The notes under the pieces are model-generated. The model saw only the letters and a list, made by a program, of their open reading frames with translations, was not told the DNA's origin and searched no databases. A stretch of 64,000 nucleotides of DNA, taken from contig OY821520.1 of assembly GCA_963682025.1 (NCBI GenBank), positions 180,486,626 through 180,550,625 of the forward strand, given 5' to 3'. Below are positions 21,361 to 32,450 of the stretch, one piece after another (position 1 is the first letter of the stretch; every line of letters starts with the position of its first letter). Position numbers and translations under genes: made by a program. This DNA is from Cordilura impudica. Lineage: Eukaryota; Arthropoda; Insecta; Diptera; Scathophagidae.

Positions 21361-21735
21361 GATGTGTAAACATCTATACGCGCAGGGGGGTAAATTTCTA
21401 TTTCACAATACAATCACAAAAACAGTGTAACTCATATCGGTGTGAGCTGAAGCAGATAACGCTGTGTGACTTATGATTGTATTGGTGAAAAAATTATGAT
21501 ATAACATTGTTTTTTATGCCACTTTTTTAAAAGTGTCATCTATGTATCACTTATATACGTTTATATTTGGATATTTTTAACGTTTTACAGCAAAGGGATG
21601 TTGAATTAGCTGAAACAGTTTTTGCTATAAGTGATACATAGATGACGCTTTCTATTTGATTTTAAAACATGACATAAAAAATCTTTAATTACTAGATGTT
21701 TACACATCTTCCCTGTGATCGGACTCACATGATTT
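21361..21735 (+). mobile_element. Helentron-like non-autonomous element, copy 1
   Basis: Starts gatgtgtaaacatctatacg and cgcaggggggtaaatttct. Near the 3' end comes agatgtttacacatct, an inverted copy of the start, followed by ccctgtgatcggactcacat and a T-run. The short inverted repeat at both ends, a small 3' hairpin and a poly-T tail fit Helentron-associated interspersed elements. The cleaner copy is at 58975-59215, where the hairpin gtgatc/gatcac is perfect. This copy is enlarged by the insertion at 21529-21652. Confidence 0.55.
21529..21652. mobile_element. Small TIR element nested in the Helentron-like repeat
   Basis: Two arms, aagtgtcatctatgtatcac (21531 on) and gtgatacatagatgacgctt (to 21650), are inverted copies over about 25 bases with one mismatch. 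They enclose about 75 bp. The clean copy of the host repeat at 58975 lacks this segment, which supports an insertion. Confidence 0.6.
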
Positions 21736-22409
21736 TTTTTTAAATGTAAACATGTATTTGGTATTTTTTGAATTTCAATATGTGTTTAAAGAATAAAATT
21801 AATATTTTCAATTAATGTCTTCTAAATTTCAAATTATTATTTCCGACGTTTAAATATGATTTTCTGAAATTCAATTAATATTTTCAAATTTAATTTAGAA
21901 TTCCGAATTCCAATTTTTAGATTTGATATTTTCTTAATAAAAATCGCAGAATATTGATATTGATTTTAAATATATTTAAATATAAAAAATATAATATATT
22001 TAAATATAAAAAATATAACATCAAATTTTATTGTCATTATATGCACATATTACGAAAGGAATAACTTTTGTAAATTTACATTGTTAATTTTTTATTAATA
22101 AATAGGTGGCTTAGCATTATTAAGTATTGGCAAAACGCATTGGATTTACTGGAATCGGATTTGTACCACAAACCGCTTGTGTCTTTTTTTGGTACGCTTC
22201 TTTTTATTGGCCTTTTTAGGTATTTTGTATCATTCCACAGATTGTGCTCGTTACTATTTGAAGTTATTAGGTTAAATAATAGCTGAGTTGTTCGCTTTTA
22301 TAGTCTGCTAAACGTTGTTTTAATACATTCATTGTCCGATTTAAATTTGTTTTATCGACAGTATTTCTGGTATGTTTCCAAATTCTCCTTAATCCTCTTT
22401 TATTTATTA
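21736..22409. other. AT-rich DNA, no gene seen
   Basis: Contains a short TTTAAATATAAAAAATATAA duplication around 21969-22018. No coding signal is recognised. Confidence 0.4.
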
Positions 22410-22787
22410 CTAGAAGATTCCAGCCCTCGAAATTCGAGTGCAAATTCTAGGAAATTTTATTTTTTCAATAAATAAAAACCCTAAAGGTATGCTAATCAAT
22501 TATAGCCAATTCACTAATCAACACAAAAAAACAAACTCATTTTTATTACAAACACATTAACAAATTTAATAAACACACACATAGCATTGTATAATTTTAT
22601 GTATGTGTTAGTAGCAACTTTAAATGCAATTTACTCAAAATAAAGGGAAACATTTTAAAATCTGTAAATCTGCAAATCGGCTAAAACGAAATAACTTTCA
22701 AATAATATATGTTTGGTCAAAATCGGGATAAAACAGTAGAACAAAACATCGGTCACATGAAATCGCCTAGCCTATTAATATTATAGA
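22410..22787 (-). mobile_element. Non-autonomous Helitron-like element, copy A
   Basis: On the minus strand it begins tctataatattaataggcta after a host A. It ends with the palindrome ctcgaatttcgag, a short tail and CTAG before a host T. These are Helitron hallmarks (5'-TC, 3' hairpin, CTRR, insertion between A and T). The length is 378 bp and it has no ORF. The same family occurs at 23112-23476, 25232-25591 and 35254-35627. Confidence 0.8.
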
Positions 22788-22789
22788 TA

Positions 22790-22961
22790 AGATCCCTAAT
22801 TTCGCTGAAACTAGTACCTTATTTCTATTACCTGTTTGCGAAATAGTTGGTGTTGATACATAAGCTGCTTCATGAATTAGTTTCGTAAAATTTTCAACAG
22901 TATGATCAAGTTCCGATCTGTATTTTAGTCGTATATTTAGAATAATAATTTGTTTAACCAA
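22790..22961 (-). pseudogene. LINE endonuclease-RT linker fragment
   Basis: Encodes LKYRSELDHTVENFTKLIHE and AAYVSTPT, a pattern that follows the endonuclease in Jockey-type LINEs. It is cut off on one side by the Helitron-like copy A and on the other by a TAG/TAC microsatellite at 22962-22988. Confidence 0.5.
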
Positions 22962-23111
22962 TAGTAGTAGTAGCAGTAGTAGTAGTAACTCTTTATTTCC
23001 AAAAATTTATTACAAAGATATAATATAAACATTACATAATTTAAAGAATAACACACGGTTTTGATTATGTCGTTAGCCGGGAATATCGGATTTAATGAGC
23101 ATAATTTTATA
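22962..23111. other. TAG microsatellite and 3'-end-like sequence
   Basis: A tagtagtagcagtagtagta tract at about 22965-22988 sits beside ctctttatttcc, which reads ggaaataaagag on the other strand. This looks like the 3' end and tail repeats of a minus-strand LINE. It is a weak inference. Confidence 0.35.
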
Positions 23112-23476
23112 CTAGCAGATTTCAGTGCTCGAAATTCGAGTGCAATTTCTAGGAAGCTTTTTTTCAACGTAGCCAATTCACTAACCAACACTTTTATGGT
23201 TTATTATTATTTTGAATGAAGATAACAACCTCATTAACAAACACATTAACAAATTTAATAAAACACACATAGCATATGTGTAATTTTATGTATGTGTTAG
23301 TAGCAACTTTAAATGCAATTTACTCAAAATTAAGAAAAAAATTTCAAAATCTGTAAATCTGCAAAACGGCTAAAAAGAAATGCCTTTCAAATAATATACG
23401 TTTGGTCAAAATCGGGATAAAACGGTAGAATAAAACATCGGTCACAAAAAATCGCCTAGCTTATTAATATTATTGA
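23112..23476 (-). mobile_element. Non-autonomous Helitron-like element, copy B
   Basis: Minus-strand start tcaataatattaataagcta; end gctcgaaattcgag palindrome and ctgctag. It is highly similar to copy A throughout (for example aacatcggtcac and ttggtcaaaatcgggataaa). No ORF. Confidence 0.8.
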
Positions 23477-23502
23477 TACAATGTTAATGTTAAATGTTTT
23501 TT

Positions 23503-23635
23503 TGATGTGTAAACATCTATACGCTCAGGGGGGGGGGGGGGGGGGTAAAACCCAATTTCACAATACAATCACAAAAACAGCGTAAGGGAAAATCGGTGTG
23601 TGGTATATGTAAGTGTATTGGTGTATTTAGTAAGC
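23503..23635 (+). mobile_element. Helentron-like element fragment, copy 2
   Basis: Shares gatgtgtaaacatctatacg and the caatacaatcacaaaaacag block with the copies at 21361 and 58975. Its G-run is expanded to about 17 G (23530-23545). The 3' hairpin half is missing. Confidence 0.6.
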
Positions 23636-23721
23636 AGAACCGCTGTCTGTTTAGCAAAATCACAAATCTTTTTCGTTAATTTTAAATATTCAAGCTATTG
23701 ACCTCTAGGTGTGCTGTGAGT

Positions 23722-24742
23722 TTAATATGTCCACAAACTTATGGAATTGTTTCTTTTTTTTTTAATATTCAAGTATATATTTGCTATTATCTCCAAAGTT
23801 GTTATTTCAGAGTGCAGAAAAGAATCTGCATGATAAAAAGGTGCATAGCTGATTTCTTTTGACATTTGTGCAGGATTTAATAAGTCTATAAAAAACATCC
23901 TAAATTCAGAAGATGAGACATTGATTGTTTGTGTACAAGGTTGATTGCGAATTTCTCTTTCCATCTTGCTGTCGCTAAAGCAGTTTAATTTAAATTCAAA
24001 ATTTTTGTAGTATTTTAGTTAGCTTTCGTCGCAGATTTCTTTATATCTTTTATTAGCTGGTAAGTAACTTTACTTATCTACAATATTATGTATTTTTTTT
24101 AATTTTTTCAAAAGTTCAAATGATATTTTTCTAGCATTATGACATTTCCGATCAAACCATGGACTTTTAGGTACATGTACTTCTTTTGAATCGTTGTTTT
24201 TTTTTTTTTGTACAGAACTTTTAATTACCAAAATTATAGCCGTGAAATCTATATCATTGTTATTTTCCTTCAATTGGCTTATTCGTGTTTTAACGTTTTC
24301 AACATAGTTAACTTTTTCTTTATCAAACCTCTTAAGTTTTGGACACAGTTTCTCTGAATCATTAACTGATTTTTTAAATTTTACATTCAATGTTACACTA
24401 ATAGGTAAATGATCGGACCAGGTTTTGTCTTCTATAGAAAATTTATAGATGTAATGAAATACCTCTTGTGATACGGCACATATATCATTAACTGATTTCC
24501 TTACTCCGCTAATAAAAGTGAAATCTCCATTTTCGTCACCAATAATGGCTCTGTTTATTTCTATCAATAATCCTAACAAAATGCCATAAACTTCTTTCCC
24601 TTGCCATTTCTAACCAATCTTTTGATTTTCTTCTTCCCATGTAAGCAGGACACCAACTTTGAATATCCTCTTCCATCATTTGTTGCATTTCACCAATTCT
24701 TACGTTCAAGTCGCTAATTATTGTGCCGAGGAAATTGGGCAT
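23722..24742 (-). pseudogene. LINE endonuclease domain and linker remnant
   Basis: Minus-strand frames run through the AP-type endonuclease. First comes IISDLNVRIGEMQQ (24742 on) with WLEMARERSLW. Next is GDENGDFTFIS with the SVNDICAVSQEV segment and the catalytic WSDHLPISVTL motif (24579 on). The linker follows with SPWFDRKCHNARKISFELL. Downstream, NKRYKEICDES and LKYYKNFEFKLNCFSDSK fit the region between endonuclease and RT. Frame changes and stops show decay. In an active LINE this domain nicks the target DNA. Confidence 0.7.
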
Positions 24743-25220
24743 GGGAAGATGCCAATGTCAACTCTTGTAAGCTAGCAACACTAAAACCTAGCAACTCATA
24801 CAATTGTTTGTTTATTCAGATTAAAACAAAAAATATTTGGCTAGAGTTATACCAAAGAAACAGTTGGCTTTTTACAATAACCTCACCAGCAACAGCTCAC
24901 ATTCTATGTCCAAAAACGTAAAATATAGTTAAATTGCCTACTCAAGGAATTTTAACGTTACCTGCAGGTTGTACAGCTCGTATTGGACGTACCACGATAT
25001 CATCACCACAGTTCGGAGCAATATAATCAGTTCAGAACCTACTTGGTAAAATCAGTCAAGGAATTTGATATCTTAAAACCACTAGATAATGCATCAATCA
25101 ATCACACCACTGAAGTCGAAGGTTTGCTGAATCAGATAACAACCATGAGATCACAACACATAGAGCCTAATACATTAAACTGGCATCATCTTAGCAACAT
25201 CTTAGCGGCATCATCTTAAC
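24715..25220 (+). pseudogene. Errantivirus-type envelope gene fragment
   Basis: The + strand carries two open blocks (24721-24921 and 24983-25219) with features of the C-terminal half of insect endogenous-retrovirus (Gypsy/errantivirus) Env proteins. These include a tryptophan-rich block ending in a conserved Cys-Pro, then a CTARIGRTT-like block and a leucine-rich helix. Frames are interrupted. The transmembrane anchor is not clear. It is followed by a Helitron-like insertion and a probable LTR at 25600-26065, in the order expected for env-3' LTR. Confidence 0.5.
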
Positions 25221-25231
25221 GTTAATTTTAA

Positions 25232-25591
25232 TCTATAATATTAATAGGCTAGGCGATTTTTTGATACCGATTTTTTGCTCTACCATTTTATCCCACTTTT
25301 GACCAAACGTATATTATTTGAAAGGTATTTATTTTTAGATGTTCACCAGATTTACAGATTTTTAAATTTTTCCTTTATTTTGAGTAAATTACATTTAAAG
25401 TTGCTACTAACACGTAAATAAAATTATACATATGCTATGTGTGTGTTTGTTAAATTTGTTAATGTGTTTGTTAATGAGTTTGTCATCTTCATTCACAATA
25501 ATAATAAACCAAAATAGTGTTGGTTTCTGAATTGGCTAAGTTGAAAGTTGCCTAGAAATTGCACTCGAATTTCGAGCGCTGGAATCGGCTT
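25232..25591 (+). mobile_element. Non-autonomous Helitron-like element, copy C
   Basis: Same family as copies A, B and D, here in + orientation: start tctataatattaataggcta after A, end gcactcgaatttcgagcgct with the palindrome. The terminal CTAG has mutated (cggctt). It lies between the env fragment and the probable LTR. Confidence 0.78.
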
Positions 25592-25599
25592 GTTGTTAT

Positions 25600-26065
25600 T
25601 GTTATGTTATGCATAATTTTAATTAAGAGAAAATGTGAAAATAAAAAAAAGGTTGTAGATATTAGGTTTAATGCTCCCCGGCAGAATGTTCAAATATGAA
25701 CATGATTTTAATTATAAGGTTTAAAAATTTATTATAAAAATAACAGCTGGGTGTATGCATTCTAATGTAATAAATTGACATAGGGAAAAACACTTATCTT
25801 CTGTGTGTACTTAGGTTGTATGGTTTAGTTAGACACTCGTTAAAACAGCGTCATAAAAGGACAACGGGTAGAAAATGTGTATTTCCCACACGTTAAAGAA
25901 GTTTCGCAAGAAGATACGAAATTCCCACACACTGAGAAGGTCGCACAAGAAGATAAGAAATTAGTTCTAGATTAGTTATAAGATTTTTGTATGTAGTACT
26001 TTAGAATAATTTTAGAAATAAAGAATCAGTAATTTACAACTACTCTACATTAAAAGACGTGTTTT
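25600..26065 (+). repeat. Probable retroviral-type LTR remnant
   Basis: Follows the env-like fragment after the Helitron-like insertion. It contains two direct ~37-45 bp copies (cccacacgttaaagaagttt and cccacacactgagaaggtcg, each followed by gcaagaagat or acaagaagat) at 25894-25965, and an aaataaagaatcag polyadenylation-like end. No matching 5' LTR was found, so the call rests on order and content. Confidence 0.4.
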
Positions 26066-26114
26066 TCTTTACATATGTTCACGTAGTTTTAAACACCAAT
26101 ATCAATGCTCAAGT

Positions 26115-27347
26115 ATGTTTTAATCAGAATTTAGTTTTACTAACATTAGTTTTTCCTTGCTGGCGTAGTCGCAGTTGCCAAAAAGTTCACAGCCATAAAG
26201 TAGGCCAGGAATTAGGTATGCCTTTGTAAGAAGTTGTCTCACTCTTAACGGCGTAAAATACTGAGCGATCTTAGCTTTACATACGTTTGAACTACAAGTG
26301 TATATACGTGGCTTGACCAAGTCAAATTGTTATTGAACACTATGCCAAGATGTTTTACCTTTTTTACAATCTCGATTTTTTATTGTCATTACATTATTGT
26401 CAGAACAGGCTGAAGAGTTTTTTTTATCAATAATCAAACATTTTGTTTTACGCGGGTTGAGACAGTGAGATAGTTCTTGTAGCAAATCATTGGCATAGAC
26501 GGAAAAAAGAAGTGGACCCAGAATCGATCCTAGAGGTACGCCTCTCGTGAGTGTTACAGATGTTGAGGTCGAATTATTAACGTAGACAGATTGAGTCCGA
26601 TTTTTGAGGTATGAATATAAAAGCTGCGTAGAAGTGGATGATAAATTAAAAGTGTTTTATCTTCATACATAGTGTTTGATGGTTTACTGTATCGAACGCC
26701 TTTGAATGGTATCAAAAATTTTATGTTACCATAGTCAAGATCACGTCTTATGTTCTCGGTTACATTAACAAAGGCTGTAATACAACTGTGGTTAGAACGA
26801 AATCCCGACTGCTTGTCAGACATTAGTTGATTTTCGATGTTTTCGATTTTGGAATTGGTATTATTTTTTCATGTATCCATTTGTTAGGGAAACAACTTGA
26901 CATAATAATGGTGTTAAATGGTATAATGGTATTACTGGTATAAGGCAATAGTAATGGCAAAATGATAAACTCGGGATGTAAGTTATCGAAACCCACAGCG
27001 TTTGATTTTATTAATGAAAAACTGGATAATACATCGAACTGACTGACACAAGAAAGCTTGAATGCAGTTTCTTCAAAAGAGGAACTATTATTCATAATAT
27101 ATTTAGTTGTACGAATCTGTACTGTTCACTGTGGTCGTCGGAAGATAAGTGAAAATACTATTAAGTTCATTTGGACCAATTGGGCAGCTTTCATTTCTAT
27201 TATTTTTGCCAATACCAATATCTCTAATGGTTTTCCATGTATCCTTGGAGTCAACGGCGGATGCAAATCGTTCGGAACAGTAATTAGTTTTAGCCATTCT
27301 TATTTTAGAATTAGCCTCACTTCTAGCAGTTCGAAAGTCAAGTTTCA
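26115..27347 (-). pseudogene. LINE ORF2 (linker and RT), 3' part of a split copy
   Basis: Minus-strand frames give NSKIRMAKTNYCSERFASAV (linker), SLIKSNAVGFDNLHPEFI and WIHEKIIPIPKS. The RT palm follows with LSDKQSGFRSNHSCITAF. The region after the core reads LRVRQLLTKAYLIPGLLYGC. A PLGSILGPLLFS box is present but the catalytic D-D box is deleted. The 5' part of the same LINE lies at 32003-32450, beyond the R1-like insertion. Joining the flanks restores a continuous frame around KTNELK. Confidence 0.78.
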
Positions 27348-27525
27348 ATTCATTCATTCGGTGTTTGACGCTTGAATTGTTCGGACGTGTTTACGCAGTG
27401 TAATAAATAGTGAAAAGTAAAGTTAATAAAGACAGTGACTTTAATATTGTGGTTTATTGCTGTAAATAAGACAGTGACTTTCTCCGGCCAGAAGTGAGGT
27501 TAAACACGAACTACAAAAACCTCTA

Positions 27526-28300
27526 GTGACGAATAGGCAAAGTATAAAGTGTTGTGTTTGTTGTGTCGGTACGTGGTTTGTGCATCAGGTTTTAATGTTG
27601 GTGTTTCTGATGGTGCTATGTCTGGTGGTGCCTACGCCCGTGGAGCCGTGGTCCATAGTGGTGAAGGGAAAGAAGGGCGTCACCTCTAAGGAGGTCGTGG
27701 GGAAGGTAGAGGAGGTCGGCCCCACACTAGGGGTACGCGTTCACGCACTACGACTTATGCGCGATGGCGGAGCGGTCATTCGGACCCGTCGGTAGCTGAA
27801 AGGGCGAGGGTTATGAAGAACGCTAAGTTCGGTGAGATTGGGTTGGAGGTGTCGGTGAGAGACAAGCTCGGACCGAAGGTCGTCGTGCAACGGGTTCATT
27901 CGGAAATCACTCCGGATGAATTTATGAACAAGTTATACAAAAAGAACCTCAAGGAAAGGATGTCCGAGGAAGTCTACAAGAGGAGCGTTCGCTTAGTGTC
28001 CAGCCCGTGGAAGGCAAATGGCGGCCCGGTTAATGTTGTCCTGGAGGGCAACGCTGAAACTTTGGAGCTGTTGACTGATGTTGGTAGATGCTATATCAAA
28101 TGGTTCTCGTTTGCGGTGCGACATCATGATGCTACAGGTGCTTAGGATTCGACCATATGGTTAGGGACTGTCGGATGCCTTACGAGGTTTGTCGCCTATG
28201 CGGTACCGCCGGCCATAAAGCCTCACGGTGCCAAAATGTCGGAACTGCTCTTTCAAGGGACTTTCGGCAGGACATCTTATGATGTCCGCAGCCTGTCCCG
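27526..28300 (+). pseudogene. R1-like ORF1 (gag-like nucleic-acid-binding protein)
   Basis: Three frames together cover the protein. KEVVGKVEEVGPTLGVRVHA and MRDGGAVIRT (27526-27795) are followed by KLGPKVVVQRVHSEITPDEF, MNKLYKKNLKERMS and VGRCYIKWFSFAVR (27813-28145). Zinc knuckles come next: CYRCLGFDHMVRDC at about 28130 and CRLCGTAGHKASRC at about 28190, with a third partial C/H cluster after. Such proteins bind the element's RNA. Two frameshifts make it non-functional. Its order before an endonuclease-RT ORF matches R1-clade elements. Confidence 0.8.
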
Positions 28301-31199
28301 TATACAGCGCGATAGTTGCCAGAGCGAACGCACGCCATTAAAATGGAGGGGGCAGAGATCGGTGGTCTGCGAGCTAGGCCAGGCGATGTGCAACCTGGGC
28401 GCGAGTTTTGCCCTAGTGCAGGAGCCGTATATTACCGGGGGGTATGCGCGCGTTTACCGACAACGGCGGTAGCGCCGCTGTAGTTGTTAGGAACAACGAC
28501 GTGGACTGTACCGTTATTAGTATGAGTGTTTGGGGGGTCTGCGTTAGCGTAGAAGGGGTTTTGGCAGAATGTTACTGACAAGCATCTACTGTAGGATCTA
28601 CATCCTAGCTTTAGATTCAAACGCATGCTCTCCCATGTGGTTCTCCAAGATGGGCAGAAATGCCTCTGCTCATCCGAACTATATGCGAGCTGAATGGCCA
28701 AAAGCGGCTCATTGTTCTCAATGAGCCTAGTGAGATGTACACCTTTGACGGTCCAGGGGGTTGTAGTGACATTGACGTGACGTTAGATAATGGGGGGTAG
28801 TTTAAGAGTTTGACATTAGTTGGAAGATTAGGTATGACTTTGGGGTGAGTGACCATAGCCTCATTGAGGTTGTGGTCTCTCATCATAGGGTTACGAACGG
28901 GATGGACATGCCACGCAGGTGGCGACTACATGACGTCAATTGGGACATATATGCTGAAGCCTTTAGGGGGGCAGCGCTGGATGTGCCAATTGCAGAATTT
29001 AGGGCTTGGACAATAGACAATCAAGTCGATCAGATTGATCGATGGATGTCAATGTTGAACGACACTCTCCTGGGTCGACTCTTCTGGGTCGTTGTCGGGA
29101 GCTGGATATGATGGGGAGGAATGTCCGACGCCTGAGGAAGCGATTCCAAAGGGGAAGGCGTTACAATGCCGAAGATCTTGCTCAGCGTAAAGTTGACTGT
29201 CTGGTCGCCTTGAGGACGTACAAGGACGAGATTGTTCGTGTCAAGGAGGAGGACTAGAGAAATTTTGTACAGGACAACAGGGATGACCCTTGGGGTCAGG
29301 TCTATCGTATAGTCCAGGGTAGACGTAAACAGACGGAATTGACTGATCTTTGTATAACTGGAGTGACATTACAGACGTGGAGACAGTGCACTAGCGCTTT
29401 ACTTGAGGCACTCTTTCCAGGGGCTGAAGCAGCTGTTCAACGTCTCTATGAGGCGGTGGGCGGCCCTCCGCCACTGGAAAGACTAGAGGTAGATGTTAGC
29501 ATGTGCCGAGTCAAGAGTAGAAAGTCTCCAGGTTTGGATGGTATGACTGGAGAGATGTGTAGGAGCATCTGGAAAGCCATACCGAAATACCTTGCGGCAG
29601 TCTATAGGAGGTGTATTAGTGAGGGTTACTTCCCTGAGGCTTGAAAGCAAGCCAAAGTTGTGGTGCTCCTGAAGTCGCCCGATAGAGTGAGCAGTGATCC
29701 TCGCTCTTGTCGGGGAATAAGCCTTCTTTCAGTGCTTGGAAAAGTGTTGTAGAGGATTATGGTTAACAGACTGAAGGAATCCTTCAGTTTGAGTTTAAAG
29801 AGAGGAAATCTGTTGAGATGCTTGGAATCATGTCCGAAATTGCGTGACTGACTGTCCGAACAAATATGTCCTTGGCATATTTGTTGACTTTAAAGGTGCG
29901 TTTGATTACCTCTCGTGGGATAGAGTACTTGACAGACTACGGACGGTAGGTTGTAGGGAGCTTTCCTTGTGGAGAAGCTATTTTAGTGGTAGGAGCTAAT
30001 GACTGTTTGTAGTGAGGTTGCTGGGGGCTGCCCGCAAGGGCCCATCTGCGGTCCATTTATATGGAATCTAATGATGGATCTCTTTTTAAGGTCTCTAAGA
30101 GCATCCCACCAAATCTGTGCTTACGCGGTTGACTTGCTCATCTTAATCGAAGGTCAGTCTCGTGCTGAACTGGAGAGAAAGGGTGAGAAGGCCATGCGTG
30201 AAATCAATGAGTGGGGAACAGTGTCGAGGTTGAAGAGTCACGGGAAAAGACGGTTACGATGCTGCTAAAAGGCAGCTTGTCGCAGGCCCGCGCACCTGTA
30301 GTTCGATCTGGCAATGTCAGTATACGATACGTGACCCAGGTTAGGTATTTGGGCATAACCATGAGCGAGAGAATGAGCTTCCTAGTTCATCTTTCTACGT
30401 TAAAGGACAAATTGACGACAGTTGTGGGAGGAGTTAGACGCATCTTAGGAAATACTGGGGTCTTAGCAGGAGAGCTGTCCGTGTCATATATAGTGATCTG
30501 TTCGTTGCTGCGCAACGTTCGGCTCGTCTGTATGGAACGGCACCGCACTGTCTGCTATGGGCAAGAAACGAATCTTGTCTTGTCAGAGAGTGGCAGTGCT
30601 GGGTTGCATGCCAGTTTGTCACACAGTTTCGACAGATGCTCTTCAAGTTCTGTTAGGTGCACCTCCCCTTGACTTGGAGGTGGTACGTCGTGGTATCATT
30701 TACAAGGTTAAGAAGGGACTGCCACTATCAGGGCATGACTGGTTAACTTCGACTGAAATCGCTGATTTAGACTTGAGGCAGGTGAAACTCCTGCTGGACG
30801 AGCATCCTATTACAACATGGCGTTCACGTTGGACGGATATTGACAAGGGGCGAACAACCTACGAGTTTATAAGGGACGTGACATTCGTTAGAGACCGCCC
30901 GGACTTCGGCTTCGGCTTGAGTCTGGGCTTTTTACTGACTGGGCATGGCTCCTTGAATGCTTTTCTGCATAAGAGGGGCCTGTCCGATACGCGGACTGTA
31001 GTTGTGGTCAAGGGCCGGCGGACTGCATGTTTTGACCGGGTGTTCACTTTATAGTGATATTAGGAGTTTAGTTAGTACGGGGATTTTTGAAACAGCAGTA
31101 GGATGGGATTTTAATAGGGCATTAGAGGACAGGCGGACTGTTAGAAATTTAGGTGAATACGCAAGGGGCGTATTCCATCGAAGAAGAACCGGACGTTAG
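28301..31199 (+). pseudogene. R1-like ORF2 (endonuclease and reverse transcriptase)
   Basis: Endonuclease motifs: NLGASFALVQEPYITGG near 28390, FTDNGGSAAVVVRN, and GVSDHSLIEVVVSHHR near 28840. RT motifs: KSRKSPGLDGMTGEM at 29517, GIFVDFKGAFDYLSWDR at about 29870, then YAVDLLI at 30122, where the catalytic Y-A-D-D has Val for the first Asp. YLGITMSERM follows at 30340. The C-terminal part has GHGSLNAFLHKRGLSDTRT (30943) and a Cys/His-type HVLTGCSLYSDIR segment; it ends at 31199. Frameshifts and stops are scattered (for example near 29641 and 29998). The enzyme would nick target DNA and copy the RNA in place. Confidence 0.82.
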
Positions 31200-32002
31200 T
31201 GGAGGGGGCTTCTGATGCGGGCATCCGCGGTGGTGCTTAACTGCCAATGGGTGGTCGCTCCAGTAGTGCTCATCGTCGTGCCTGGATTTTGGATATGAGT
31301 ATGACTGTTGGCGGGGGCTGATACATCAGTATCTGTCCCTCCACAACGGTGCACCGTCTTCGGCTCTCTCCCTACTGTTTGCTGTTGTTGCTGCTACCTC
31401 TTGTTCCTGCGCATCTCTTCCTGTCGTTTTATATGTTGTCTGTCGAGCTTCCGCGAGGGAGCTATGTTTATTGTTGTCCTTTTGTGTGCTGCTGCTGAGG
31501 AGCCACATGCTCACTCAGAATGCGGCTGTTCATTGTTGTGTTGTGTCCTTGTCTTTTTATGTCTATATGTTTGTCATCCAGGGCCATCAGTCCCGAACTG
31601 TTTGGAGTTCAACTGGTAGTAGCTTCGGCTAAGAAGCCTGACCGGAGGCTTTATTCTGGTACTACGGGTGTCCGGAGCCCCTGGAACCTAGTTCCAGCCT
31701 GGCAGTGGTGCGGCCCCCTATGGAGCATCGCAGTGGCTGGGGTTTAGACCCAAATCGCGGGGAGAGCGCAAGCTCGGTGTGGAGTTGCATTGCTACCGGG
31801 TGCCGTGACCTGTAGATCGGTAGGAGTTTTAGATAGTACTCCGCTCCTCATCCAAGGGGGAGGTCATGCCCAAGTGCATGCCTCAAATTGGTACTCGTAC
31901 TGCGAGGACGCCGGTGGACGCATAGTTTCCACCCTGTGTTAAGTGCACCGTGAGGTCAGGCCATCGTGGCAGGTACTCACGATAATCTTGAGCACATCTT
32001 TT
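31200..32002 (+). other. R1-like element 3' untranslated region
   Basis: GC-rich sequence after the last ORF2 stop, running to the target-site duplication. Open stretches here on both strands show no protein motif. It ends without a poly-A tail (gagcacatctttt). Confidence 0.6.
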
Positions 32003-32450
32003 AATTCATTCGTTTTGAAACGTTTCCACCGGGAATAAGCAAATTCTCTGCGTTGTATTGACTGCTGGATATCAGTTGAAAACCTGGATTACTCCTTGTG
32101 GTATCTTTTTCTTTTTTAACATAACTGTCTCATCAAATAGGCTTAAGATATTACATTCTAAAAACTCCAATTGGTCATCAAGAGAAGTCATTGTGTATAT
32201 TTGGTTCCAATTAATAAAGTTGAAATTTTCAATTTGATCTTCTTCGTCAAACTGGAAATCAAAGGCTAGAAAAACCAGATCATATATAGAAAAATTGGAA
32301 GCTGAGATTTGATTGTACAGCAGGACCTTCGATGGGTCAGCGACAAATATTAGATCACTCAATGTACTGCTGGACGTTGTAAAGTATGTTGGTGTTGTAA
32401 TATTCGTTGGTGTAAGTCCTAATGACTCCATACATATTTGCCACACTATT
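32003..32450 (-). pseudogene. LINE endonuclease C-terminus, 5' part of the split copy
   Basis: Encodes ESLGLTPTNITTPTYFTTSS and STLSDLIFVADPSKVLLYN, then ASNFSIYDLVFLAFDFQFD, the end of a LINE endonuclease (usual S-D-H changed to S-I-Y-D). TSLDDQLEFLECNI and SIQRREFAYSRWKRFKTNEL follow. The frame continues in 27347-26115 after the R1-like insertion is taken out. Confidence 0.75.

Larger units (their letters stand above)
27357..32002 (+). mobile_element. R1-clade non-LTR retrotransposon, nearly full length, nested
   Basis: This 4.6 kb block is visibly richer in G and C than the surroundings. It is flanked by aattcattc on both sides (27348-27356 and 32003-32011), a target-site duplication in the RT gene of a minus-strand LINE. 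It carries ORF1 (gag-like with CCHC knuckles) and ORF2 (endonuclease, RT, C-terminal domain) and a 3' untranslated region from 31200. No poly-A tail is present, as in R1 elements. R1 elements normally target 28S rDNA; this one is in a LINE, so it is a relative without that target or a stray insertion. Confidence 0.85.

Noticed and set aside
31308..31747. Extra genes in the R1-like 3' region
   Set aside because: Open stretches exist on both strands simply because the region is GC-richer; none shows a motif.
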